Origin: an uncultured Roseburia sp.
GTDB taxonomy: Bacteria > Bacillota > Clostridia > Lachnospirales > Lachnospiraceae
Direction of reading: 5' to 3'
DNA: 64,000 bases
NCBI GenBank assembly: GCA_900542495.1
Contig: UQNW01000018.1
Span: forward strand, 1-64,000
Shown here piece after piece: positions 33,708 through 42,388 of the stretch (positions are counted from its first letter, which is position 1; each line of letters opens with the position of its first letter). Both the position numbers and the translations under genes were made by a program. The notes below the pieces were generated by a model that saw nothing but the letters and a program-made list of their open reading frames with translations, was not told the DNA's origin and made no database searches.

Positions 33708-33759
33708 ACACTATTAAAGCAGGAAATTCAACTGTACATCTTCGAATTAGGAGGATTTT

Positions 33760-34722
33760 ATGGCTATTGGAAGAAGCAAAGTTGTCATTATCGGTGCTGG
33801 CAATGTAGGTACTGCTCTGGCTCATCATCTTGTAATCTGCAACACCTGCAACAATCTAGTGCTAATCAACAGAAATGCAGAAAAAGCGTGGGCAGAAGTC
33901 ACCGACTTGAATCACTCTGTGGGATATTACGATAGTAATATCCAAATCAGTGTAGGAACATATTCGGACTGTATTGATGCAGATATTGTTGTATTGGCTG
34001 TGGGCGTCCCCTATACAGAGGGCATGACTCGGCTGGACATGTTGGAAAACGCTGCTACTGTTGTAGCTTCCATCACCAGAGCAGTTATGGATAGCGGCTT
34101 TCATGGAATCTTTCTGGTCATCACAAATCCTGTGGACGCTATGACCTATCTGGTCAAAAGTATCTCCGGTCTGCCGGACTCAAAGGTTATGGGAACAGGA
34201 ACCGCCTTGGATTCTGCACGCCTGCGTTATTTTTTGGCTGACCTGATTGGTGTTGATGCCCGCAGCCTGGAGGCCATGTGCATGGGAGAACATGGAGATT
34301 CACAAATGATTCCCTGGAGCCAAGTAACAGTCGGCGCAAAGCGTATTATAGATATCCTGCGAGATAGCCCGGAGAGGTTTCGTTATGTGGAGTTGGATTC
34401 AATTAGAAAAGAAATTGCCAAAATTGCTTATCAGATTGTAAAACAGAAAGGCGCTACTAATTATGGTATTGCTGCTGTTGCAGCACGAATGATCAAGGCT
34501 ATCATACAGGATGAAAACATTGTTATGCCCCTGTCTGTCATGCCGCATGGGGAATATGGACTCTCCGACCTCTATTTAGGTATTCCCGCTGTTCTGAATG
34601 GGTCTGGTATTCGAGAGTTGGTAGAGTATCACCTGACAAATCAGGAACATCAGGCGTTGCTTGCGTCTGCTGCCGTTTTACAAGAGGCAAACCAGAAGGT
34701 GCAACAACTGGTTAAGTGGTAG
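33760..34722 (+). CDS. L-2-hydroxyacid dehydrogenase of the lactate dehydrogenase family
   Basis: This 320-residue protein has the Rossmann motif GAGNVGTA, the catalytic Arg/Asp/His set (TRLD near 91, LDSAR at 150-154, GEHGDS with His178) and a typical C-terminal domain. The substrate-specificity loop reads VPYTEGMTRLD. By alignment, Tyr85 takes the place of the Gln that selects lactate, so a bulkier 2-oxo acid is likely, as in hydroxyisocaproate dehydrogenases. The second strand ends LINRN instead of an Asp-containing motif, which could relax NAD specificity. It heads a cassette with an aminotransferase remnant and an AGCS symporter. Confidence 0.85.
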   Translation: MAIGRSKVVIIGAGNVGTALAHHLVICNTCNNLVLINRNAEKAWAEVTDLNHSVGYYDSNIQISVGTYSDCIDADIVVLAVGVPYTEGMTRLDMLENAATVVASITRAVMDSGFHGIFLVITNPVDAMTYLVKSISGLPDSKVMGTGTALDSARLRYFLADLIGVDARSLEAMCMGEHGDSQMIPWSQVTVGAKRIIDILRDSPERFRYVELDSIRKEIAKIAYQIVKQKGATNYGIAAVAARMIKAIIQDENIVMPLSVMPHGEYGLSDLYLGIPAVLNGSGIRELVEYHLTNQEHQALLASAAVLQEANQKVQQLVKW

Positions 34723-34826
34723 TAATTTTTTTCTGTCAACTATAATATGTGCGAATCTTTTAAAGTGTTCATAAGCAGAACAGAAGAAGCGACATAAGAA
34801 GCAACATTTAATAGGGAGAAAACAAG

Positions 34827-35460
34827 ATGATAAATCAGGAATCCTTGTCTTTGGGACAAACTCGATCAGTAATACGGGAACTTTTTGAGTATGGAAATCA
34901 GCGAGCCAAAGTGGTTGGCCGGGAAAATATTTTTGACTTCTCCATTGGAAACCCCAGTGTGCCTCCACCCCCTCAGGTATCGATGGAAATCGAACGCCTC
35001 ATCCGTGAGATGGAGCCCTGCCTTCTCCACGGTTACACCAGCGCCGCAGGTGACCCAGAAGTCCGAACGCGAATTGCGTCTTCTCTTTCCCGTCGATTTG
35101 CGATAGATTGCAAGGGGGAGGAGCTCTATCTTACTTGCGGAGCTGCAGCCAGCCTGTTGCGACCTAACGGCTGACCTCTCTGTCTATGAGAAAAACGCTC
35201 GCATCCTCACCCATAGCCTAAGGAATCTGGGCTACACCTGTGTCGTACCCGGAGGCACTTTCTATCTCTTCCCCAAGAGTCTTGATGAGGATGATGTTGC
35301 TTTCGCCCGAGCAGCCCAGAAGATGGATCTCCTTCTAGTGCCGGGTAGTAGCTTTGGTTGCCCTGGACATGTACGCATCTCCTATTGTGTTCCAACCGAG
35401 CAGATAGAACGGTCTCTTGCTGTGTTCAGCCGTCTGGCAAAGAAATATCTGAGAGGATAA
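34827..35460 (+). pseudogene. pyridoxal-phosphate aminotransferase with a large internal deletion
   Basis: The first 113 codons encode a normal class I aminotransferase N terminus (FDFSIGNPSVPPPP, HGYTSAAGD, LTCGAAAS). The reading then shifts by one base at about 35160 and meets a stop at 35172. In the other frame the C-terminal part resumes to 35460 (PGGTFYLFPKSL, VPGSSFGCPGHVRISYCVP). About 170 residues, including the PLP-binding lysine, are missing, so the product cannot be active. It lies between the dehydrogenase and the symporter, where an aminotransferase would make the dehydrogenase substrate. Confidence 0.85.
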
Positions 35461-35578
35461 ACTACCGATTTCATTATTTTGATTGAACCAGATGTTAAAG
35501 GAGAACACATGTCTGCCAAATGAGTCCTGGTACCTGTATTTGGAAATTTTACCCTATCATGAGAGGATGTTTTTTAAG

Positions 35579-36967
35579 ATGATATCATTAATTAATGCAA
35601 TTTATAACTTTTTATGGGGAGATCTGGTGCAGATCCCGCTTCCAGGAGGAAGTACACTGAGAATATCCCTTCTGGTTATGATTTTGGTGCCAGCCGGAAT
35701 CTATTTTACGATCCGCACTCACTTTCTTCCTCTCCGAATGTTCCCAGAAATGATCCGTATAACACTAGAGAATAACAAAACCAAAAATTCTGACGGTATC
35801 TCTGGCTTGCAGGCACTGATTGTATCTACGGCTTGCCGCGTAGGCATGGGCAATCTGATGGGCGTTGTGGCTGCCATCTCCGCAGGAGGTGCAGGTGCTG
35901 TATTCTGGATGTGGCTCATTGCACTTTTGGGCGCATCTACTGCCTTTATAGAGGCGACTTTGGCCCAAATCTACAAGGAAAAGGATCCGCTGTATGGTGG
36001 TTACCGTGGTGGTCCGGCGTATTATCTCCACGTACTGTTCGCATCAAGGAGTAAGAGACAAAGATATTCCCTCTTCGCATGTCTGTTTGCCTTATCCGGG
36101 CTTCTCTGCTGGTGTGGAATCAGTCAGGTGATCAGCAACTCGGTCGCATCTTCTTTTGAAAATGCATTCCACATTCCTCCGCTGTATACCACAATTTTTC
36201 TAGTTGCTATTGCTGCGATAATTGTGTTGCGGAAAAACGCCACTGTCAAAGTTCTGGATATCATGGTGCCAATCATGGCCGCATGTTACTTTTTCCTTAC
36301 AATTTTCATTATTGTCAAAAATGCTGGTCAGCTTCCCGATGTTTTGAGCCGGATTTTCAGCGAGGCGTTCGGTCTGCGGCAAGCTGTTGGTGGAGGTATC
36401 GGCGCAGCGATCATGAACGGTGCGAAGCGTGGATTATTCTCTAACGAAGCAGGATCTGGTTCCGCCCCCTGTGCGGCTGCCGCTGCGGATATCGACCATC
36501 CTGCCAAGGAGGGGCTTTTTCAGGCTCTCGGAGTATTCATCGATACATATGTAATCTGCACCTGTACAGCGATGATTATGCTCTTAGTGCCTCAGGAATT
36601 AACCGAGGGGTTAGCAGGTATGGATTTACTGCAAGCTGCTATGGCATACTATTTTGGCGAATTTGGTGTTGTGTTCATCGCACTAATTCTGTTTTTATTT
36701 AGCTTTTCCACATTCTTAGGAATTTTGTTTTATGCAAGATCAAATGTGGCGTATTTGTTTGGCGATAACTGGCTCTCTCAGACGCTCTACAAGGTACTGG
36801 CCCTTGTAATGCTCTTTATCGGCGGCATTGCAGCATATCAGTTTGTATGGGATTTGGGAGACGTTGGGGTCGGTCTGATGACAATTTTTAACATGATAGC
36901 ACTGTTCCCATTAGCTCCCAAAGCTTTACAGGCATTAACTGATTACGAACATTCTCATAAGCGGTGA
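35579..36967 (+). CDS. sodium:alanine/glycine symporter (AGCS) family protein
   Basis: This polytopic transporter of about 462 residues takes up amino acids with sodium. Family marks are FTIRTHFLPLRMFPEM near the N terminus, GMGNLMGVVAAISAGGAGAVFWMW, YRGGPAYYL and NEAGSGSAPCAAAAA. The start is uncertain: MISLINAIYNFLW fits the family, with GAGAGG 12 bases upstream, while longer readings reach a TTG at 35483. Just before, AAAGGAG precedes ATG TCT GCC AAA TGA, a four-residue open frame of unclear meaning. The cassette suggests an aromatic or branched-chain substrate, but this is not shown by sequence. Confidence 0.88.
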   Translation: MISLINAIYNFLWGDLVQIPLPGGSTLRISLLVMILVPAGIYFTIRTHFLPLRMFPEMIRITLENNKTKNSDGISGLQALIVSTACRVGMGNLMGVVAAISAGGAGAVFWMWLIALLGASTAFIEATLAQIYKEKDPLYGGYRGGPAYYLHVLFASRSKRQRYSLFACLFALSGLLCWCGISQVISNSVASSFENAFHIPPLYTTIFLVAIAAIIVLRKNATVKVLDIMVPIMAACYFFLTIFIIVKNAGQLPDVLSRIFSEAFGLRQAVGGGIGAAIMNGAKRGLFSNEAGSGSAPCAAAAADIDHPAKEGLFQALGVFIDTYVICTCTAMIMLLVPQELTEGLAGMDLLQAAMAYYFGEFGVVFIALILFLFSFSTFLGILFYARSNVAYLFGDNWLSQTLYKVLALVMLFIGGIAAYQFVWDLGDVGVGLMTIFNMIALFPLAPKALQALTDYEHSHKR

Positions 36968-37052
36968 GACTTTTCCCGCAAACAATATTTGCATTTTTTA
37001 GAGCATTTTTCCCATACTCACTTTTTAATTTACATTTCTGATCAACAAAAAA

Positions 37053-37097
37053 TTTTACCCCATCTCTCGGTTGTTTAGGGATGGGGTAAAGTTTTTA
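37053..37097. terminator. bidirectional terminator between the AGCS gene and the recombinase
   Basis: TTTTACCCCATC and GATGGGGTAAA form a stem with a 15-base loop, followed by TTTTT on the plus strand and AAAATTTTTTG on the minus strand. Genes converge on it from both sides. Confidence 0.8.
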
Positions 37098-38099
37098 TGT
37101 TGCAATCTCCGGGATTTCCCCGACAAAGTTATAAACGATCCTGACTTCCTGCACCTTCTGGCCGTCCACTTTTTTGACCTCGCCGATCAGGATTTTGCTG
37201 ATAAGCCGGTTCAGTACCGCCTCGTCCAGTACCTCAATGGCGGAATAACGCCGGATTTCCTTGATAAAGGTGCGGACTTCGCTCTCCTGGGCGTCAGCCC
37301 GGCTCTGCATCACCGCCAGGTCATGCAGGCGCTTCTGGTTCGATTCCTGTTCCAGCGCCGCCGTCAGCTTCATAAACCGCTGTTCGGTCAGGATGCCTTT
37401 GGCCTTATCGGTGTACAGGCTTAAAAACATCCCGTCAATTTCCTGATTCCGGGCTTCCAGCCGTTTCCGTTCCTTCTCGGTCTGGGAAGCATCCACCAGA
37501 TACCGGCGCTCCATCCAGCTGCTGAGCCGCTGGTAGAACGCATCGGCGTCCTTCATGGCCTGCGCCGCCAGTTCCTGTATATCCTTCAGCACCAGATTAT
37601 ACAAATCCCTTGCTTCAATCTTGTGGCTGGTACAGGCGTTCTTACCCAGCCGGTTGTAGGTCTGGCAGATATAGTATGCCCTGTCAATCGGCTCCCGCAT
37701 TTCGCCGGTGAAGCGGTTCTTGCCGGTTCTGCCGACCTTTTCATACCGCACCTGCATGGATTTCCCGCAGGTGGCGCAGTAGACCAGCCCATGGAACAGG
37801 TTATAGAAGGGGCAGGCGTTGCCTTTCATAATGGTTGGCCTGCGGTCAATGAGTTCCTGCACCTGTTCCCATTCCTCCGGCGTCACAATCGCCTCATGGC
37901 AGCCCTCAATGACCTCCCATTCCTCACGGGGGATAATGTCATAGGTATTGGAGCGGATGCCTTTCTGGTGCGTCCGGCAGACAAGATGTGCGCCCTTATA
38001 AAAGGGATTTCGCAGGATATGGCTGATCCTTGCGCTCCCCCATGAATAGTAGTTCACATCACATTCTGTATTGCTCTTTTCCTGTACTTTTTCTATCAT
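37095..38099 (-). pseudogene. large serine recombinase, N-terminal catalytic domain missing
   Basis: The 334 residues cover the end of the recombinase domain (YYSWGSARISHILRNPFYKG), the zinc ribbon (CATCGKSM with the pair CQTYNRLGKNACTSH), a long coiled coil (about residues 185-265) and the C-terminal DUF4368-like region. The resolvase catalytic domain with its serine is absent, and no trace is seen upstream in the 38100-38300 bases. It resembles TnpX-type integrases of clostridial conjugative or mobilisable elements. The base composition is clearly GC-richer than that of the neighbours. It is a remnant of a mobile element. Confidence 0.82.
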
Positions 38100-38302
38100 C
38101 TTTATTTTCTACTCCAAATACCCATTTTACTTCAACGTTCTTATGCCATTCCCGATTTCATGGTAATGCATATGTATTATACCTCTAAAGATTTCAAATT
38201 CTTTTAATTATAATTTTCCTCTTACATTTTGATTTTGACATTTATAACTTTTCCTGCTCTTTTGTAGTTTGACTGGATGATTCCAATAGAAGAACCAGCT
38301 CC

Positions 38303-38428
38303 TCACGGCTGCTGGTTGCATGCAGACGGCGCTGCCATTGCAGCTCGAAGCAGTTGTTCCACTTTTTCCTGCTCAATTTTCTTCTCCTGATATTTTCTGA
38401 TACTTACTCTGTGAAAAATACTATTCAT
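38303..38428 (-). pseudogene. nitroreductase N-terminal fragment
   Basis: Starting at an ATG with GGAGG eight bases before it, 41 residues read MNSIFHRVSIRKYQEKKI and end RAAMAAPSACNQQP, the hallmark N terminus of nitroreductase family flavoproteins, followed by TGA. The normal continuation (W or similar, then the FMN domain) is absent; beyond the stop only unrelated sequence is found. It is therefore a stub left by a deletion or insertion next to the truncated recombinase. The rest of the 38100-38460 gap has no recognisable gene. Confidence 0.7.
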
Positions 38429-38462
38429 TCTATTTTCCTCCAATCATATTTTCTGCACTCAT

Positions 38463-39167
38463 TTAAAAACTCTCATCGCTACGCTTCATCTCCAGCGCTG
38501 TCCCATCCTTCCAGTCACAGCAATTGCGTAAGTACTCCGCCTCCGTGTTCAAAAAGTTTTCCGCATTTGGCGGCAGCACAATCGGCTCAATCGTATTGTT
38601 TTCGTAATTGCAGACGTAAATAGTTTTGACACAATTTAAAAATACCCGGTCAAACCGCATTTTTTTCTTTTCCTGTGTATATCTCATATATTCAAACAGT
38701 GCACCTGCATCAATATCATTCTCGTCTGTCGGATGCAGAAAAAGATACAAACCATTGTAGCGCTTATGGATATAATTTGCATTTAGTTTTTCCAGTTTGC
38801 GATCAAAACGATATTTCGCCTTGGAAAGATAATCCTGCTGCACGGTATTATCTGGCAGAATCGCCCAAAACCTTCCATTGTAAAAATTCAGCCGCTCTCC
38901 ATATTTATCAAACGCCAAAGAAGGTAGTTCCTCTTTCCGGCAACCAAGATATTTTTCGATAAAACTCTCCTCCTGCCCGTCATCCGGCAAAAGTGCCTGA
39001 CTGACTTCCAGCCCGAAATCCATGTTTGGATTAATCCAGTCCGGCGATTCACTTTTCACAAAATATGGTTCGTATTCCTTCCACAGATATTTCAATGATA
39101 CCGCCGCATAAATTTCATTCAAAAGCTTTTCATATGCCACCAGATTTACCTGCCTTTTCTTCCACAA
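38463..39167 (-). CDS. hypothetical protein
   Basis: I do not recognise this 234-residue protein. It has no signal peptide or membrane segment and is rich in Tyr, Leu and Asn. Clear blocks are NPNMDFGLEVSQALLPDDG (about 48-66), GRFWAILPDN, and YLRNCCDWKDG near the end. It lies between the nitroreductase stub and a divergent small membrane protein. Its base composition resembles the host genes. Confidence 0.6.
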   Translation of the reverse strand: MWKKRQVNLVAYEKLLNEIYAAVSLKYLWKEYEPYFVKSESPDWINPNMDFGLEVSQALLPDDGQEESFIEKYLGCRKEELPSLAFDKYGERLNFYNGRFWAILPDNTVQQDYLSKAKYRFDRKLEKLNANYIHKRYNGLYLFLHPTDENDIDAGALFEYMRYTQEKKKMRFDRVFLNCVKTIYVCNYENNTIEPIVLPPNAENFLNTEAEYLRNCCDWKDGTALEMKRSDESF

Positions 39168-39172
39168 TTTTA

Positions 39173-39201
39173 TTGACGAAAATGTTTTTTTCCGATAGGA
39201 T
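39173..39201 (+). promoter_or_regulatory. promoter of the small membrane protein gene
   Basis: TTGACG and TAGGAT stand 17 bases apart on the plus strand. The leader that follows has small palindromes: GTGATTTCATCAC at about 39210-39222, then GAACATATAAATATGTTC at about 39246-39263. Confidence 0.6.
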
Positions 39202-39321
39202 GATTATATCGTGATTTCATCACTCAATAATTTCGCCGCTCGCCGAACATATAAATATGTTCTTTTCGCTTGCGCTCATTATACCATAACTTATTCGATT
39301 TTTCCTGAAAGGATTCAAAAT

Positions 39322-39546
39322 ATGAAAAAAGTAAAACAAATTTTAGCAATCATCGGCGTGATCGTTCTGGTCGGGCTTTATATTTCTACTATCGTCTGTG
39401 CAGTTTCTGCCAGCGAAAATTTTATGAACATGCTCATGACATCTATTTATGCCTCTGTGATCATCCCTGTTTTGATCTGGGCATACAGTTTTATTTACAA
39501 ACTGATCAAGAAGGATTCCGAAGAGAAAGATACTGCAGAGCATTAA
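39322..39546 (+). CDS. small two-helix membrane protein
   Basis: This 74-residue protein has two hydrophobic segments (about 7-28 and 37-58) and a charged C terminus (KLIKKDSEEKDTAEH). The start MKKVKQILAIIG is supported by AAAGGATTCAAAAT; a longer reading from 39211 would translate the structured leader. The function is unknown. It ends at a bidirectional terminator shared with the ABC-exporter operon. Confidence 0.7.
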   Translation: MKKVKQILAIIGVIVLVGLYISTIVCAVSASENFMNMLMTSIYASVIIPVLIWAYSFIYKLIKKDSEEKDTAEH

Positions 39547-39548
39547 AA

Positions 39549-39597
39549 AATCAGCACCTGACCAAATTTTCTGTCGGGTGCTGATTCTGTTTTTATC
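39549..39597. terminator. bidirectional terminator
   Basis: AATCAGCACCTGAC and GTCGGGTGCTGATT pair with one G-U, followed by CTGTTTTT on the plus strand and an A/T tail on the minus strand. It separates the convergent small membrane gene and the DUF4340 gene. Confidence 0.85.
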
Positions 39598-39601
39598 TCA
39601 T

Positions 39602-40222
39602 TTATTCTTCTGTACTCTCAGACACGCTCTCTGTATCTAAAACAGTCTCCGTACCTTCTGCTTTCTCTGTGCTCTCCGCATCTTCTGTAACTGTCAGCTC
39701 CTCAATCGTTTTGGAAAAAGCATCCGCAAGTGACGTTTCTGTCAGATAAATGCTTCCTCCATCAGCTGAAATAATATAGTATGCATTCAAAGTATCATTT
39801 TTATTTCCTACAAAAAGAGAAACAGACCCTTCACTTGTTGTGTAGGATATCAGATCTTCGGGCTGGTCAAATCCAAACTCTTTCAGATCTGTATAATCAC
39901 TGATCTCTTCTATCGCTGTCAGCGATGATAATGTTCCAAGCATGCTATTGATCGCATCCTCATCCATATCCAGTGAGGTGTCTCCGTCATAGGTCCATGT
40001 ATCCCCATCCTTTGTAAAAGTATACGTCACATGGTCAACCTCATAAGAAAATGCTGTGATCGTGTCAACGTCCACTTTGGAAATATAAATGGTAGAAGCC
40101 TCTTCTTCCGCTGTTTTCTCTTCCTCTTTATTTTTGTTATACCATTTCATTCCGAAGGTGGCAGCGATAAGCACTGCCAGCACGATCAGAATTACAATAA
40201 ACTGAATTTTCTGTTTTTTCAT
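39602..40222 (-). CDS. DUF4340 domain-containing protein
   Basis: This 206-residue protein has an N-terminal membrane anchor (about residues 8-26) and a DUF4340 beta-rich extracytoplasmic domain (FTKDGDTWTYDGDTSLDMDEDAINSML, LKEFGFDQPE). DUF4340 proteins accompany GldG-like ABC systems. The C terminus is Glu/Thr/Ser-rich. It is the last gene of a three-gene operon and probably acts at the outer face of the membrane; its function is unknown. Confidence 0.82.
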   Translation of the reverse strand: MKKQKIQFIVILIVLAVLIAATFGMKWYNKNKEEEKTAEEEASTIYISKVDVDTITAFSYEVDHVTYTFTKDGDTWTYDGDTSLDMDEDAINSMLGTLSSLTAIEEISDYTDLKEFGFDQPEDLISYTTSEGSVSLFVGNKNDTLNAYYIISADGGSIYLTETSLADAFSKTIEELTVTEDAESTEKAEGTETVLDTESVSESTEE

Positions 40223-40264
40223 ATTCTATCTGTCTCCAATCTTGATTTTCTATCCTCTATTTTT

Positions 40265-42388
40265 TTATTTTTTTCTTCTTGATGCCCATATCACAATTCC
40301 AAGAATCATCATAATGACCGGAAGCACGATCATCAGACCAAGCCCATACAGGATCCCTGCCGCCGCATCCACCGTGATGGCGCTGAGCGTGTAATCTTTT
40401 GTCGGAATCACACTTGTTGCAAGATCAGAATCGCCAACCATCTGGGCAATGATATCTGTAAACATAGCGCTGTTATTTCCGGAAACGATCTGGTCTGCAC
40501 TGTCTGCAAACATTTCCACAGATCCGGCGACCACTACTTTTGCGACTGTATCTTCATCGATTGTTTTTTCCATGGCAACCGCAACCGCAAATGGTCCTGC
40601 AGCATCTCCCTCTTCGAGCTCTGATGTTGTTGCATTTGCTGCATCTGTCTTGGATACTGCTTTATCTGTCGTCTCCAATAATGCTGTATAAGTTGTATCA
40701 TCTGTATCTTCTCCATAGGTGATTGCCTCGCTGTATGGAGCAAAGATATATGAACTGCTGACGGAACTTGTATATGCACTTGAATTTACGTCAGGAAGCA
40801 GATAATACGGTGTATTGCTATAGTAATAGGATTTATCATTTTCCATCACAATGCCGGAAACACGCTCCATGCCGCATGCCGACAGGATTGACTCGAAGTT
40901 TTCCAGACCCTGTGCCTGAAAATTACAGGTGATCAGCACTTTTCCACCCCGATTGATATAATCGATCACTTTGCTGGCATCATCCTCCGAAAAATCAGTG
41001 GTCGGTCCATTAATAATCAACGCTGCTGCATCTTCCGGAACCGCATCCTCTTTTAATAATGCAAGGTCAGATAATGTGATATTTGCTTTTTCAATTGCCT
41101 CTGTAAATCCACCGGATAAAGCTGTTTCCCCATGTCCGGATACCTGATAAATCACCGGAAGCTCTGTGGAATCCATGGTCACATACTGAATCGCACTTGT
41201 AAGCTGTCCCTCTGCATCATATCCATCAATGCTTCTGGAATAACTGCTGTAATCATAACTATAGGTATACACATCATTGTAATCAATAACTCTGGAACGC
41301 TCGCTGCTCACAACGATCATGCTGTTTGAAGTTACAGAACTGTCTGTATACTGCGCAGCAAAAGCCGGGTTTGTAGCCGGATTGATGTAGGAAACTTTGA
41401 TGTGATTCGACAGGGATTCGTATCTCTGCAACGTCTCATCCAGTTTTGTATCTTTCGATGCATCGGACACCAGCACATAAATTGTCACATCTTCATCCAG
41501 TTTTTTCAGATAATCCTTCGTATCATCTGTGATGGAGTAAATCTTCGTCGAAGTCACATCAATGGATGTCCATGTTGCCGGAAGTTCTGCCACAAACAGA
41601 TTCACAACAACGGTCAATGCCACCATAGCAATGATCATTCCCGTTGAAAATACACCTGTCGATATTTTTTTCGAGCTGATGCTCCAGCGGCGTTTCTGAA
41701 TGGACTGTCCTGTCAGGAATAAAAGTAATGCAATGATCGTTACGTAATAGACAATTCCCGCCACATCCAGTGTCCCATTCATAAAGTTATCAAGCGGCGT
41801 GTAAAGATCGTAGCAGCCTAAAATTTTTGTCAGAAGATTTCCGCTCTCTGAGATCAGATTACAAATGCTTCCCATCATATAGCCGGCAAATAATGCAACA
41901 AATGTCAAAACTGCGGAAATCACCTGGCTTTCCGTAAGGGAAGAAATACACATACCGACTGCGATACAGGCACATCCATATAACCAGAAGCCGAGTACTG
42001 CCGCATATGATTCACCCAGCGGAATCGTTCCGTAGGACAATAGTAATAATGGTGTGATTGCAATGATGATGATGTCTACTGTGAACACTGCGACCATTGC
42101 CAGATATTTTCCAAATACCACTTTTCCAACTGACACCGGTGCTGTCAAAATCAACTGGTCTGTTCTGCTGTGGCGTTCTTCCGCAAAACTTCTCATAGTA
42201 AGCACCGGCACTGTGATCAGCATGATAAATGCTATGGCTGACAGCGAATAAGATATGTACGGATAGCCCGCCCGCAGATTGTATGCGTAAAAATAAAGTC
42301 CATAGAGCACAAGAACTGCTGCAATAAACAACCATCCTGTCACCGTCTGAAAGTAAGCCTTTACTTCTCTTTTTAATATTGCAAACAT
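40265..42388 (-). CDS. ABC-2 permease fused to a GldG-like extracytoplasmic domain
   Basis: This 707-residue protein joins two parts. Residues about 1-240 are an ABC-2 type permease of six helices (GldF-like, with MRSFAEERHSRTDQLIL). From about residue 265 a new membrane segment starts a GldG-like domain (TSTKIYSITDDTKDYLKKL, VIYQVSGHGE, VLITCNFQAQG), ending with a C-terminal helix and RRKK. In Bacteroidetes these functions are on separate proteins of the gliding machinery. The substrate here is unknown. The gene overlaps the ATPase gene by one base and is followed by DUF4340. Confidence 0.87.
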   Translation of the reverse strand: MFAILKREVKAYFQTVTGWLFIAAVLVLYGLYFYAYNLRAGYPYISYSLSAIAFIMLITVPVLTMRSFAEERHSRTDQLILTAPVSVGKVVFGKYLAMVAVFTVDIIIIAITPLLLLSYGTIPLGESYAAVLGFWLYGCACIAVGMCISSLTESQVISAVLTFVALFAGYMMGSICNLISESGNLLTKILGCYDLYTPLDNFMNGTLDVAGIVYYVTIIALLLFLTGQSIQKRRWSISSKKISTGVFSTGMIIAMVALTVVVNLFVAELPATWTSIDVTSTKIYSITDDTKDYLKKLDEDVTIYVLVSDASKDTKLDETLQRYESLSNHIKVSYINPATNPAFAAQYTDSSVTSNSMIVVSSERSRVIDYNDVYTYSYDYSSYSRSIDGYDAEGQLTSAIQYVTMDSTELPVIYQVSGHGETALSGGFTEAIEKANITLSDLALLKEDAVPEDAAALIINGPTTDFSEDDASKVIDYINRGGKVLITCNFQAQGLENFESILSACGMERVSGIVMENDKSYYYSNTPYYLLPDVNSSAYTSSVSSSYIFAPYSEAITYGEDTDDTTYTALLETTDKAVSKTDAANATTSELEEGDAAGPFAVAVAMEKTIDEDTVAKVVVAGSVEMFADSADQIVSGNNSAMFTDIIAQMVGDSDLATSVIPTKDYTLSAITVDAAAGILYGLGLMIVLPVIMMILGIVIWASRRKK

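Noticed and set aside
38220..38303. Continuation of the nitroreductase after its stop codon
   Set aside because: Neither the same nor the shifted frames show the FMN-binding regions; the remaining bases do not resemble the family.
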